Assembly: GCA_965221605.1 (NCBI GenBank)
Contig: CBDCSK010000015.1
Coordinates: 62,001 to 126,000, forward strand
Reading direction: 5' to 3'
From: Aldehydirespirator sp965221605
GTDB lineage: Bacteria > Actinomycetota > Acidimicrobiia > Acidimicrobiales > Aldehydirespiratoraceae
DNA length: 64,000 nucleotides
Shown piece after piece: positions 13,874 through 23,770 of this stretch. Position 1 is the first letter of the stretch, and each line of letters starts with the position of its first letter. The position numbers and the translations under genes were made by a program. The notes beneath the pieces were generated by a model that did no database searches, was not told the origin of the DNA, and saw only the letters and a program-made list of their open reading frames with translations.

Positions 13874-15397
13874 ATGCTCGGCTCGGTCCTGACCCTCGCC
13901 TTCGAGCGGCCGGCGATCGACTGGCACGCGGTCGCGCCCGAGCTGACCCTGCTCGGCTTCGGGGCGCTGCTGACCCTGGTGGACATCGTCTGGCTGGAGC
14001 GGGGCCGGGCCGTGGTCTCCGCGCTAGCGTCGTTCGGGCTGCTGGCATCGATGGTGCCGGTGGTGACCCTGGCCTGGGACGGAGCCGACCGCGCCACGTT
14101 CTGGGGCGCTTACGTGGTCGACGACTACGCCCTGGTGATGAAGGCCGTGTTCCTGCTGGCCGGGTACGTGGTGGTGCTGCTGTCCACCAACTACATCGCC
14201 GAGGGCGACTACTGGGAGAACGAGTACTACCAGATGCTTCTGTCGGCGGTTCTGGGCATGGTGGTGATGGCCTCGGCCCGCGACCTGGTGACCATCTTCG
14301 TGGCCCTCGAGCTGCTGTCGATCCCGGCGTACCTGATGGCCACCTGGCGCAAGCGGGACCTGCGCAGCAACGAGGCCGGACTCAAGTACTACCTGATGGG
14401 GGTGTTCGCCTCGGCGGTGCTGCTCTACGGCATGTCGCTGCTGTACGGCGCCACCGGCTCGACCATGCTGACCGACATCGACGCGGCGGTCTCCGGGGGT
14501 GGGGCGCCGCTGGCGGTGGTGACCCTGGGCGTGATCTTCGTGGTGGTCGGGTTCGGGTTCAAGGTGTCGGCGTTCCCGTTCCACACCTGGGCGCCCGACA
14601 CCTACGAGGGCGCGCCCACGCCGGTGACCGCGTTCTTGTCGGTGGCCTCGAAGGCGGCCGGGTTCGTGGCCCTGCTGTCGCTGGTTTTCGTGGGCTTCTG
14701 GGGACGGGCCGACGTGTACCAGCCGCTGATGTGGGTGCTGGCGGCGGCGTCGATGTTCGGCGGGAACCTGATGGCCCTGCGCCAGACCAACGTGGTGCGG
14801 CTGCTGGCCTACTCGGGCGTGGCCCAGGCCGGCTACATGCTGGCTCCGCTGGCGGTGGCCGGGGAGTCGCTGGCGACCGCCGATGACGCCCTGTCGTCGG
14901 TGGTGACCTACCTGGCCATCTACGCGGCCATGAACCTGGGCGCGTTCGCGGTGATCATCGCGGTGGCCCGCCGCACCGCCTCGGCCGAGATCGACACCTA
15001 CAAGGGCCTGTTCCGCTACTCGCCGGGCCTGGCCGTCGCCATGACGATCTTCCTGATGGCACTGGCCGGCATCCCGCCGCTCGGCGGCTGGTTCGCCAAG
15101 TTCGAGATCGTGCTGGCCCTGCTCTCGCCGGGCACCGCCTGGGGGGTGGCCCTGGGCGTGATCGTGGCCGTCAACTCGGTGATCGCGCTCTACTACTACG
15201 CGAGGATCGCGAGCCACATGTGGGCAGAGGCCCCGCCCGAGTCCGCCGACTTCGACACGGCCACCCCCATCAAGCCCCCCACCTCGGTCTCAGCCGCCCT
15301 GGTCCTCACCGGTGCGGCCACCCTCGCCTTCGGCATCCTCCCCCAATGGGTAGGCCACTTCACCGACGTGACCCTGTTAGCCGCCCTCCCAGGCTGA
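13874..15397 (+). CDS. nuoN: NADH-quinone oxidoreductase subunit N
   Basis: NuoN, 507 residues, is the third antiporter-like subunit of the membrane arm. It shows ALELLSIPAYLMATWRKRDL, SNEAGLKYYLMGVFASAVLL, and KVSAFPFHTWAPDTYEGAPT followed by PVTAFLSVASKAAGFVALLS, which contain the conserved Glu and Lys of the channel. It ends the nuo series. No hairpin terminator is obvious. Only 16 bases after the stop begins a fragment of a mazF gene, so the region after nuoN has received foreign DNA. Confidence 0.96.
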   Translation: MLGSVLTLAFERPAIDWHAVAPELTLLGFGALLTLVDIVWLERGRAVVSALASFGLLASMVPVVTLAWDGADRATFWGAYVVDDYALVMKAVFLLAGYVVVLLSTNYIAEGDYWENEYYQMLLSAVLGMVVMASARDLVTIFVALELLSIPAYLMATWRKRDLRSNEAGLKYYLMGVFASAVLLYGMSLLYGATGSTMLTDIDAAVSGGGAPLAVVTLGVIFVVVGFGFKVSAFPFHTWAPDTYEGAPTPVTAFLSVASKAAGFVALLSLVFVGFWGRADVYQPLMWVLAAASMFGGNLMALRQTNVVRLLAYSGVAQAGYMLAPLAVAGESLATADDALSSVVTYLAIYAAMNLGAFAVIIAVARRTASAEIDTYKGLFRYSPGLAVAMTIFLMALAGIPPLGGWFAKFEIVLALLSPGTAWGVALGVIVAVNSVIALYYYARIASHMWAEAPPESADFDTATPIKPPTSVSAALVLTGAATLAFGILPQWVGHFTDVTLLAALPG

Positions 15398-15413
15398 CCG
15401 ATTCGATCGGGTG

Positions 15414-15491
15414 AGCTGCATCTCTGGCAAGCACGCACACGGGCCGTCTACCGGCTGGCGGACCGAGATCGGCTCAATAGATCTCTCCTCG
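15414..15491 (-). pseudogene. mazF 5'-end remnant
   Basis: These 78 bases match 29520-29597, the start of the intact mazF gene, with only four mismatches (about 95 percent). They correspond on the minus strand to the toxin N-terminus (GEIYWADLGPPAGRRPVCV region). No antitoxin and no toxin C-terminus are nearby. It is either a relic of a second mazEF locus or a piece copied from the one at 29.3 kb. Confidence 0.75.
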
Positions 15492-15571
15492 GAGGGGGGT
15501 AAAACTACTGGTAGCCGCCGGGTGTTCCTGCTGTTAGCGTGCGGCCGTCACGACGCGGGGTGGGCGCGGGC

Positions 15572-16837
15572 ATGGACGAGACGGCAAGGCTGGCGCGGCG
15601 GATCGAGCCTTCGTTGTGGCGCGCCCTGGACGTGTTCCGGGTTGTCGTGCTGCACGGCCCCCGCCAGTCGGGCAAGACGACGCTTGCCCGTCGGGTCGTC
15701 GACGGGGGAGCGTTCCTGTCGCTCGACGAGCCCGGGTTGCTGCCTGTGGCCCTCGACGATCCGACCGGGTTCGTCACCGGCCGATCGAGGCCGGTCGTCA
15801 TCGACGAGGTTCAGCGGGGAGGCGACGACCTGGTGCGAGCGGTCAAGGTCGCCGTCGACGCGGATCCCGCTCCGGGTGCGTTCCTGCTCACCGGTTCAGC
15901 CGGGTTCCTTACCGTCCCGGTGCTCTCGGAGTCCCTTGCCGGCCGGGCTGTGTTCCTCGATTTGGCCCCCTTCTCCGAGGTGGAGGTCGAGGCCGCCGCC
16001 GACGGTCTGCTGGCTCACCTGGCGGGCGGCGAGTCCTCGGGGCACACCGAACTGCTGGGGGCCGCTCCCTCGACGGTGACCCGGCGCGAGTACGCCGAGC
16101 GGATCTGCCGGGGCGGATACCCCGAGGCCGTCGGTCTCAGCGACGCCGACCGCCGGCTCTGGTTCAGCGCCTACGTTCACACCGCGGTGGCCCGCGACAT
16201 CGTCGAGCTCACCGGGGCCAGACGGTCCACCGAGCTGCCCCGCCTGCTGCGAGCCGCGGCGGCCCGCACCGCCGGCGAACTGGTGGTGCAGGATCTGCAC
16301 AGGGACCTGGAGTTCGGCAGCATCGACACCACGGCGGACTATCTGTCGTATCTGGAGATGACCCATCTGGTGACCCGTCTGCCGGGTTGGTCCACCGGGT
16401 CGGCCACGCGGGCCAAGCGGCGGGCCAAGCTGCACGTCGCCGACACGGGCCTGGCCGCGACCATGCTCGGCATGACCGCCGAATCGCTCAGCGACCCGGC
16501 GGCGCCGGCACGCGGACCCCTGCACGAGACCTTCGCGGCGAACGAGCTGCGCCGCCAGGCGGCCGCCGTAGCTCCGGACCTGCACTTCTGCCACTATCGG
16601 GACTCCCGCGGCCGTGAGATCGACCTGCTCATCGAGCGGCCCGACGGCCGCCTCATCTCGGTTGAGGTAAAGGCAGGCGCCAACGTACGTCCCGCCGACG
16701 CCAAATGGCTGCTGTGGATGCGAGACCTGGTCGGTGAGCGGTTCGAGATGGGCCTGGTCCTCTACACCGGCGCCCACCCCCTCAGGCTCGCCGACCGGAT
16801 CCTTGCCCTGCCGCTGTCGTGCCTCTGGAAGATCTAA
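15572..16837 (+). CDS. DUF4143 AAA ATPase
   Basis: The protein (421 residues from ATG 15572) has an N-terminal P-loop ATPase with Walker A GPRQSGKTT (29-37) and Walker B VVIDEVQRGG. The middle part is the winged-helix region (RICRGGYPEAVGLSDADRRL). The C-terminal DUF4143 nuclease-like fold has a PD-(D/E)XK-type motif in REIDLLIERPDGRLISVEVK. Such ATPases are widespread in mobile and accessory loci, and their exact role is not settled. Starts at GTG 15539 and 15560 are also open; a TAGCGT element at 15535-15540 may be the promoter. The mazF remnant just upstream and the surface-protein gene just downstream mark an accessory region. Confidence 0.85.
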   Translation: MDETARLARRIEPSLWRALDVFRVVVLHGPRQSGKTTLARRVVDGGAFLSLDEPGLLPVALDDPTGFVTGRSRPVVIDEVQRGGDDLVRAVKVAVDADPAPGAFLLTGSAGFLTVPVLSESLAGRAVFLDLAPFSEVEVEAAADGLLAHLAGGESSGHTELLGAAPSTVTRREYAERICRGGYPEAVGLSDADRRLWFSAYVHTAVARDIVELTGARRSTELPRLLRAAAARTAGELVVQDLHRDLEFGSIDTTADYLSYLEMTHLVTRLPGWSTGSATRAKRRAKLHVADTGLAATMLGMTAESLSDPAAPARGPLHETFAANELRRQAAAVAPDLHFCHYRDSRGREIDLLIERPDGRLISVEVKAGANVRPADAKWLLWMRDLVGERFEMGLVLYTGAHPLRLADRILALPLSCLWKI

Positions 16838-17028
16838 GCAAGCCCACCAACTCGTCCCAGGCTGCAATGAGGCGATGGTGGCGGCCGGCGATCTCGAGAC
16901 GGGACCGGCCGCGGGTGCCTCGCCCCGTAAAGGTGGCCAAAGAAGTGCGATGCAATACAATTCCGGTTGTGGGGAAGTGGAGATCCTCTAGCCCCGGCGG
17001 CCCGGTGCGGCTGACCTCTTGCGCCGCC

Positions 17029-17042
17029 GGGGGGGGGGGGGG
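17029..17042 (+). repeat. G14 homopolymer tract upstream of the surface-protein gene
   Basis: Fourteen consecutive G residues lie 31 bases before ATG 17074. The reading frame of the downstream gene is open across the tract back to 16819. Slippage could therefore switch translation from an upstream start or alter promoter or leader spacing. It is a candidate phase-variation site; sequencing error in the homopolymer cannot be excluded. Confidence 0.6.
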
Positions 17043-17073
17043 TCGAAGGCCGTTTGCTCGTCTGGCCGAGGCA

Positions 17074-19998
17074 ATGAGATCCGCCTCAGGATTGCGGGGT
17101 CTCGTCGGGGTGGTCGTGGTGGCGCTGGCGGGGTCGCTGCTGGCGGCGGCGCCGGTGCCGCTGCTGCCGGATCCGGGGGGGCTGCTGGGTCCGGCCGAGG
17201 CTGGGGCGCAGCAGGTCGCCTCGCAGGCGGTTCTGCATCGCGACACGATTGTTGAGGGCCAGTCCCGGGCCTTTGAGATCTCGAGGATTCCCACCCGGCC
17301 GGAGTACTACCTGCACGCCAGCGTCGCCGGCGCCTTCAGCGCCGAGGCGGGCGACGTCGCGATCACCACCAACGACCTGCTCGGCCAGAAGCTGGCCGTC
17401 ACGCCCGACGCCGACGGCCCGCGCGCCTACCCGGATGCGGTGTACAAGAAGATCCGTTTCGAGGTGACCGCGCACGACGACTCTGACGGCACAGGCGACG
17501 AGACCTTCGGCGTGCGGTTGTGCACCACCGCCGACTGCACCGGCGGCGCCATCCTCGGCGAGTGGACGGTCACGATCACCGAGCCTGAGGCGGACACCAA
17601 CATCGGCGGCGCGACGGGCGCGACGGTCACCGTCCTCGGCGGCAGCCGGCTGACGATGATGGAGACCAGCGAGAACGACGACCCCCGCGACAAGCAGGCC
17701 ACGCTGCGCATCACGCTGGCGGCGTCGCCGACGTCTGATGTGGTGTTGGTGGCGCGGACCGCCGCAACCGTCGCTACCGGCCCGGTCATCCCTGAGCCGG
17801 ATGCTGACCCTGTTCCGTCGACAAGGCCGACGGCGCGCGGTGTGGGCGCCCACTCACGGGACTCCGCGCCCCAGGACGCGGACGTCTACAACGAGGACGG
17901 CTATGACCCGACCCGAGTGGAGTTCGTGGTGGCGCGGTGGTCGTCGGGCGCGACGGGCGCGGACCTGACCAAGGAGGCGAGGTTCGTTGCCAATGACAAC
18001 ATCGCCGACGCGCCCGGCGGGGCCCACACCGGCGATTTCGTGTTCAGGCTGCTGGTCGATGACTCCAAGATGACCGACGCCACGCCGGACAACGCGGACA
18101 CGTATGCGGGGGTCACGATCCCGAATGTGCCGTTCGCGGTGATCGACGACGACCCGACCCGCGTCCGGGTCCTGGCCGGCTCCCCCGAGGACAACGAGGC
18201 GACCGAGGGCGACTCGAGCGACACGGCGAAGTTCCGGGTGAGGATCGAGCGCGCGCTGGCCGGGTCGGAGCGCGTCGCGGTGCCGCTGCGGTTCATCGGC
18301 GCGGCGCTGGGCACGCACTTCACGATCGCGCTCGATGGCTCGCCGGCGGGCGCGACCCTCAACACCAACACGGGCGTGCTGACCCTCAGCGGCGCGGGCG
18401 CTCAGGAGGCGACGGTCGTCGTCACCGCCGCAGCCGACGACGGCAACAGCGCCGCGGAGACGCTGCGGGTCGTCATCCCGCAATACTCGGACACCTGGCG
18501 TGAGCGCCACTTCGACACGAACCTCGCCGGCGGAGCGTGCTCGGGTGTGGCCTGCCCGAACTACGACAAGGACGAGGGCGCGCAGCGCGGCTACGTCATG
18601 ACCCTCGTCGAGGCTGCCGCGGGCCTGTCGATCTTCGACACCGGCGACGGCCGCGTCGAAGAGGGCGGCACGTACAGGTACTTCGTTCGGCTGAACACCG
18701 CGCCCAGCGCGAGCGTGACCGTGGCGATCTCGGCCTCGCCGGCAGGGAAGGTGCGCTTCGACGCGGGCCGAACCGTGCCGCAAGCGACTACCACGCTGAC
18801 GTTCACGACCAGCGGTTGGCAGATCCCGTTGCCCGTCATTGTCCACGGGTCTCCTGCGGGCGGTAACGACGAGGTCGACGAGCCGGACCTGCAGGTCGCT
18901 GTGACCCACGACCTCAGCAGCAGCGACAGCGCCTACAACGCGGTGGCCGACGTCGTCCACACGCTCACGTACCTGGACGACGACCCCACCACGGTCACCA
19001 TGAGCGGCGCGGGCGTGCGGGCGTCGCCGTCGGACACCAACATCTCCGCGGTGATGCTCGAGGGCGACGCCACCCGCGTCGACCGCTCGCTGACGGTGAC
19101 GCTGAGCCGGGCGCTGGAGGCCGGTGAGGCCGCGCGCGTTCTGCTGATCCTGCAAGCGGAGGGGCATTCCACCGACGGGGGCGACTGCGACCTGTCGGTG
19201 GCCGATGACGAGCCTGGCGACGACAACGACAGCGGCCCGCCCGGGGATGCTTTCGAGCATTGCGATGTGGTGGACGGTTTCCGGGGGCCGCGGATCAGCG
19301 CGAACGTGGCGTGGCCGCTGCACCACAACGACTTCGTCATGACGGCCACCGGCACCGGCGTGTCGCTCGAGGGCGTCAACCGCTACACGCCGAACTACCG
19401 CGGCTACCGCATCCTGGAGTTCCGCGGCGCCGGCGCGCGGACAGCGCAGTTCGCGATCCACGCCCGCGACGGCTTCGACGACGGCGAGACATTCGACGAG
19501 GAGTTCTCCATCGGCTTCCTCAACGACGCGGAGATCGAAGCGCTCTGGACCGGGAACTTCGACCCGGGCATCCAGCTGGAGACGGGGGACAGCGAGGCCT
19601 GGTTCGGCATCGACGACGACGATGCGCCGGTGGTGGTGGCCGACGGCGCGGCTCTGGTGCTGCACGACTGGTCGCTATTGCCGCCGGGCCTGTCGGTCGG
19701 CGACAAGTTCCGCCTGCTGTACGTCACCAGCGGAACCACGGCCGCGAGCACCGGCGGGGCCGGCGCGCGGGCGTTCTACAACGGCTTCGTGCAAGCCGAG
19801 ATCACCGGCAACCAACTGAAGGCTGGCGGCGTCGCCGACCTGGCGCCGCACGCGGCCAAGTTCGTGGCGCTGATCTCCACCGATGCCGGCAACGACGACG
19901 GCGCCGAGGCGGCCGGCAACTTCCGGCCCGGCTTCGACCCGGTCGAGGGCGCCGTCTACTGGGTCGGCGGCAACAAGATCGCCGACGACTTAGCCTGA
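17074..19998 (+). pseudogene. Giant Calx-beta/SLH surface protein, 5' part (cut by IS)
   Basis: This part encodes the first 974 residues of a large secreted protein. From ATG 17074 there is a signal peptide (MRSASGLRGLVGVVVVALAG, then an Ala-rich cleavage region), followed by Calx-beta-like immunoglobulin-fold repeats with acidic calcium-binding edges (for example VIDDDPTRVRVLAGSPEDNE). After them comes the first copy of a roughly 200-residue domain beginning near WSLLPPGLSVGDKFRLLYVT. The frame stops at a TGA inside the IS at 19996-19998. Removing the IS and one 5-bp target duplication restores the frame exactly (GNKIADDLA continues as DFTDGTWDDETN). An upstream start at 16819 is open but lacks a signal peptide. 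The truncated product would be secreted without an SLH anchor. Confidence 0.8.
19989..19993 (+). repeat. Target-site duplication CTTAG, left copy
   Basis: CTTAG at 19989-19993 is repeated at 21614-21618 on the other side of the IS element. It is a 5-bp target duplication, within the range known for IS1380-type elements. Confidence 0.85.
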
Positions 19999-21613
19999 AT
20001 CCACCGGTGGGCTGGTCGGGGTGGCTGGTTTTGGTTGTTGTGGGCGGTGTTGGTCTGGTTTGGCTGTTGTGGGTGCTGTTGGGGCGTGTGGGGTCGGCGG
20101 CTGGGGTTGTGGCTGGTTGGTGGCGCTGGGGGTGTGTGCTGGGTGGCGCCGGGTCCCGGGGGGTTGTGCTTTAGATGAGTTGGGGCAGGTTGCGGGTGTG
20201 GGCCAGCGCGGTGGTGAATTGGTGTGCCCAGGGCCAGTTGAGCGGCAGGCGGAGTTTGTGTCGGTGGCTGTGGTTGACGAGGCGTCCGGGGACGGCGAGC
20301 AGCCGCCGGCGGACGGTGGCGGCGACGGTGAGCCGTTCGGGGTGGTTGGTGTGTGCGAGGCGGGCGGTCCAGCGGGCGAGGTTGTGGGCGAGCGCGGCGC
20401 AGGCGAGGTGGGCGCCGTTGGCGAAGAATCTTCCCGAGGGGCAGTGGGCTAGTCCATTGTCTTTGAGGTCTCTGATGGCGAGCTCGACTCGGGCGTGGCC
20501 GCGGTGGTAGGCGTCGGCGGTTTCGGTGTCGAGGCCGTCTCTGTTGGTGACGAAGCAGTGGTGGCGCCAGTTGGGCCACAGCTCGCGTTGGGGGCCTTCT
20601 GGGAGGCGGGTGCGGCGCACGACGAGGCGCAGCTTTCGGGGGCCTTGGGGGTCGCGGCGGCTCGTTGTGATGGCGCTCTCGGCGACCTGGGCTTCCCCGT
20701 CGGGGTAGGCGATCGGCGTCCAGGCGGTTTCGTCGATGCCGTCGATGGCTGCTTTGACTTTGGCGTTGTTGGGGATCGTGACCGACCAGCGGGCCTTGTA
20801 TGCGTCGAGCTTCGCGATCAGCGCATAGGAGAAGAACCCCGCGTCGGCGCGCACCGTCACCGCCGCGTGCGGCGCGAGGCGCCTGAGCCTCGCGAGGGTC
20901 TCCGCGGCGAAGCGGACATGGCCGCGTTGAGAGGACCCCGACCGCATCCGGGCGTGGACGACCTCGCCGGTGTCGTCGCGCACTGCCGCCAGCGGGTGGT
21001 ATCCCCAAACCTTGGTGTGGCCATAGGCCGCGCCCTGCTTGGACTTGCCGTGGACCTCACACACCGTCGAGTCCAGATCCACCGTCATCTCCGCCGCTGC
21101 CGGCGCCGCGCCCACAGACCACGCCCGGCCCAGCGCCAGCTCCAGAGCCCGGTCGAGCTGACGGACATGGCCGAACGTGAAGGACCGCAGCCACGTCCCC
21201 AACGTCGACGGAGCCGCCACCGCGAACGGCAGCACCGCTGAAGCGGACCCGGCCCGCAGCCTGTCGGCGTCGCCGATGTGTGACCCTCCCACCAGCATCG
21301 ACGCCACCACCGACAACGCCTTCGCCCCGGACCCCCGCCCCGACTCCGGCGGGCGCACCACCTCATCGATGAGCGACTCCAAACCCAGCCGGCCCATCAC
21401 CGTGCCCGCCAACAGAAGCCCCGCGTCGGCCACCAGCGAAGCGTCGTCGAACACCGCCTCGATCCCGTCGATCCCGCCCGCTATGCTGCTCACAGGAAGT
21501 GCCTCCTCACATGGCCAGAATGACCGTTGCTTCAAACAGCATTCTCCCATGTCAGGAGGCCTTTCCGGTGGACGCGCCAACCCCACAAACCTCACCGCAT
21601 CGGTGGATCCAGG
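19994..21613 (-). mobile_element. IS1380-like insertion sequence, copy 1 (1620 bp)
   Basis: The element runs from CCTGAATCCACCGGTG at 19994 to the inverse end ending GGTGGATCCAGG at 21613, giving terminal inverted repeats CCTG(A/G)ATCCACCG. It is flanked by the direct repeat CTTAG. It carries one transposase gene on the minus strand and a T/G-rich non-coding left end of about 175 bp. It has exactly the same length as the copy at 52071-53690. The gene it interrupts can be rejoined in frame without loss of a codon, so the insertion was clean. Confidence 0.9.
20171..21493 (-). CDS. IS1380-family DDE transposase (copy 1)
   Basis: The transposase has 440 residues from the GTG at 21493, which follows a GAGGAGG ribosome binding site. 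The longer open frame to 21688 runs out of the IS and is not real. DDE residues are visible: Asp in EMTVDLDSTVCEVHGKSKQG (about residue 141), Asp in VRADAGFFSY, and Glu in HARVELAIRDLKDNGLAHCP. The blocks TKVWGYHPLAA and TNRDGLDTETADAYHRGHAR are characteristic of IS1380-type enzymes. It differs from the copy at 52248-53570 at scattered positions, so the two copies are not the product of a very recent transposition from one to the other. Confidence 0.92.
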   Translation of the reverse strand: MSSIAGGIDGIEAVFDDASLVADAGLLLAGTVMGRLGLESLIDEVVRPPESGRGSGAKALSVVASMLVGGSHIGDADRLRAGSASAVLPFAVAAPSTLGTWLRSFTFGHVRQLDRALELALGRAWSVGAAPAAAEMTVDLDSTVCEVHGKSKQGAAYGHTKVWGYHPLAAVRDDTGEVVHARMRSGSSQRGHVRFAAETLARLRRLAPHAAVTVRADAGFFSYALIAKLDAYKARWSVTIPNNAKVKAAIDGIDETAWTPIAYPDGEAQVAESAITTSRRDPQGPRKLRLVVRRTRLPEGPQRELWPNWRHHCFVTNRDGLDTETADAYHRGHARVELAIRDLKDNGLAHCPSGRFFANGAHLACAALAHNLARWTARLAHTNHPERLTVAATVRRRLLAVPGRLVNHSHRHKLRLPLNWPWAHQFTTALAHTRNLPQLI

Positions 21614-23083
21614 CTTAGCCGATTTCACCGACGGCACCTGGGACGACGAGACGAACCCCAAGTTCGCCGACGGCAGCGCCGCCGCCATCGCGGCGGGCGG
21701 CTACTGGACCGGCTCCCAGCACCACGGCGGCCGCCGAGGCGGAATCGAAGGCGATTGCGCAGGTGGGTACCTGCGCGCCGGCGAATCCCACGTCAACATC
21801 GGCAAGCTCAACGACGCCACCCTCAACCCGCTGGGCGTGCCCCGAGGCGACAACTCGTGCGGCCACGCCCGGCCCAACTCGGAGCTGAAGCCGCTGTACG
21901 CCATGTCGGACTCGCTGTTCGTCGTGGACGCGGTGCCGGGCGTGACCATCAGCAACGCCTCCGCCGCCGAGGGCGCCGCGATCACCTTCACCGTGACCCT
22001 GCCCGACGGCTACACCAACTCAGCCGGCGTCAGCGTCCCCTACACCCTCACCGACGGCCGCGGCGTCACCGGCGACCCCGCCTACGTAGTCGCTGACAGC
22101 AACGACTACACCAACACCGCCGGCAGCGTCACCATCCCCGCCAACGACACCAGCGCGATGTTCAGCGTCGCGACGGCCCAGGACTCGACCTACGAGAGCG
22201 ACCACTACTTCACCGTCACGCTCGGCACGCCCACGAGCACGGGCACCCCGCCGCCGCTCGACGCCACCAACTTCAGCGCCATCGGCATCATCGAAGACGA
22301 CGCCGACAAACCCACCATCCAGTTCAACCCGGCCACGGCCGGCGCCAACGAACAGACCGGCGCGGCGACGCTGACCGTCACCAGGACCGGCACCACGCTC
22401 GTGCCCGCGTCGGTGACATGGACCACCGCGGACGGCACCGCCTCGCATCCCGGCGACTACACGTCGGCGACGGGGACGGTGCGGTTCGCCGCGAGCGACA
22501 CGTCGAAGACCATCACCGTCGATATCACCGCCGACAGCACCGCGGAGAGCGCGGAGACGTTCAGCGTGACGCTCAGCGACCCCGTCGACGCGAGGCTCGG
22601 GAGCGCCGCCACGGCCACGGTCACGGTGACCGACGCCGGCACGGGGCCGCTGCCGACGGTCGATGTCACGCTGTCGGCCTCCGGCGGCGTCGCGGGCGAG
22701 GGCGTGGCCGGGCCCACGCTCACGGTGGCCATCAGCCGCGCGCTGACCGCCGGCGAGACGGTGACGGTGCCGTTGACGTTCGAGGGCGCGACCGTGGCCG
22801 ATGACTACCGGTTGGTTGATGCGGTAACGGCGTCCGGGGTGTCCCTCGTCGATTCAGGCGGAACGCACACGGCTCAGAACCCGGCGGTGCTGTTCACGGG
22901 CAGCGGGACGACGGCGCCGTTGAGGATCGACTTCAGCGAGAACGATGACCGCACCCAGCCCTACCTCGTCGTTGACTATGGCACGGCCGACCGCGCGCCG
23001 AGCGGCGGCGGGGTGACGGTGGGAACGCTCGCGGGCGGGCCCGTCGGCATCGTCCTGCAGGACAACGAGACCGGCGACATCGA

Positions 23084-23770
23084 GGTGCCGTCGGATTGGC
23101 CGCTCGCGCCGTCGGGCCTGAGCGGGGGCGACGACTTCCGGCTCCTCTTCCGCACCTCGACGGGCCGCGACGCCGCGTCCTCCGATATCGCCGACTACGA
23201 CGCCTTCATCCACGAGGTGCTGGCGACGGGCGGCCACGCGGACATCCTGCCCTACGCGGGCTTCTTCAAGGTGCTGGGCAGCACTAGAAGCGGCAGCGGC
23301 AGCAGCGGGGCGACGGCGCGCTTCCACAATGGTCTGGTGACGTCCGGCGAGCACAACGACCACCACGACCAGGCCGGCGACGGGTGGGCCGACGGCTCCG
23401 CGAGGAGCACCCGCGGCACTGTGGCAACACCCGTCTATTGGCTGAACGGCGCCATCATCGCCAACAACTACGCCGACCTGTGCGACATCAGCTGGACGGG
23501 GTCGGGGGCCGGCGTCACGAACGGCTTCGACCAGAACGACCCCCGCAGCGAGGACGGGACGCAGAACATCCCCGACGGCAACGTGACCAACTCGCAGCGG
23601 TACGAGCCCTGGACGGGATCGGGCAACGCCTGCGAGGCGTGGAACCACCCTCTGGGAGCGAGCACGGTGTCGCGCGGCGGGCACAGCGGGGCGAACAACC
23701 TGCTGCACGCCGCCGCGGCGGCCAACACGCAGGAGCGTCCCCTGCTTGGACTGTCCCCCGTCTTCAAGCT
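23084..23770 (+). other. Unnamed ~230-residue domain, second copy
   Basis: This segment encodes a domain that begins WPLAPSGLSGGDDFRLLFRT, continues with DIADYDAFIHEVLATGGHAD and YWLNGAIIANNYADLCD, and ends RPLLGLSPVFKL. It contains a pair of conserved cysteines (ADLCD, GNACEAW). Homologous copies are at about 19645-19998 plus 21619-21925, and at 26787-27460. I cannot give it a family name. Confidence 0.6.

Noticed and set aside
16838..17028. Minus-strand ORF reading HRTSLATFTGRGTRGRSRLE as a possible gene
   Set aside because: No family resemblance, no promoter and it runs antisense into the surface-protein gene. I see only a possible TACAAT promoter element at 16956-16961 in this gap.
20000..20170. 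T/G-rich stretch as a possible CRISPR or satellite repeat
   Set aside because: It is the non-coding left end of the IS, present in a diverged form at 52080-52247. No spacer-repeat structure exists. No CRISPR array was seen anywhere.
21177..21618. Start of the 2685-residue ORF inside the IS element
   Set aside because: The first 147 codons are antisense to the transposase and IS end. The real gene begins at 17074.
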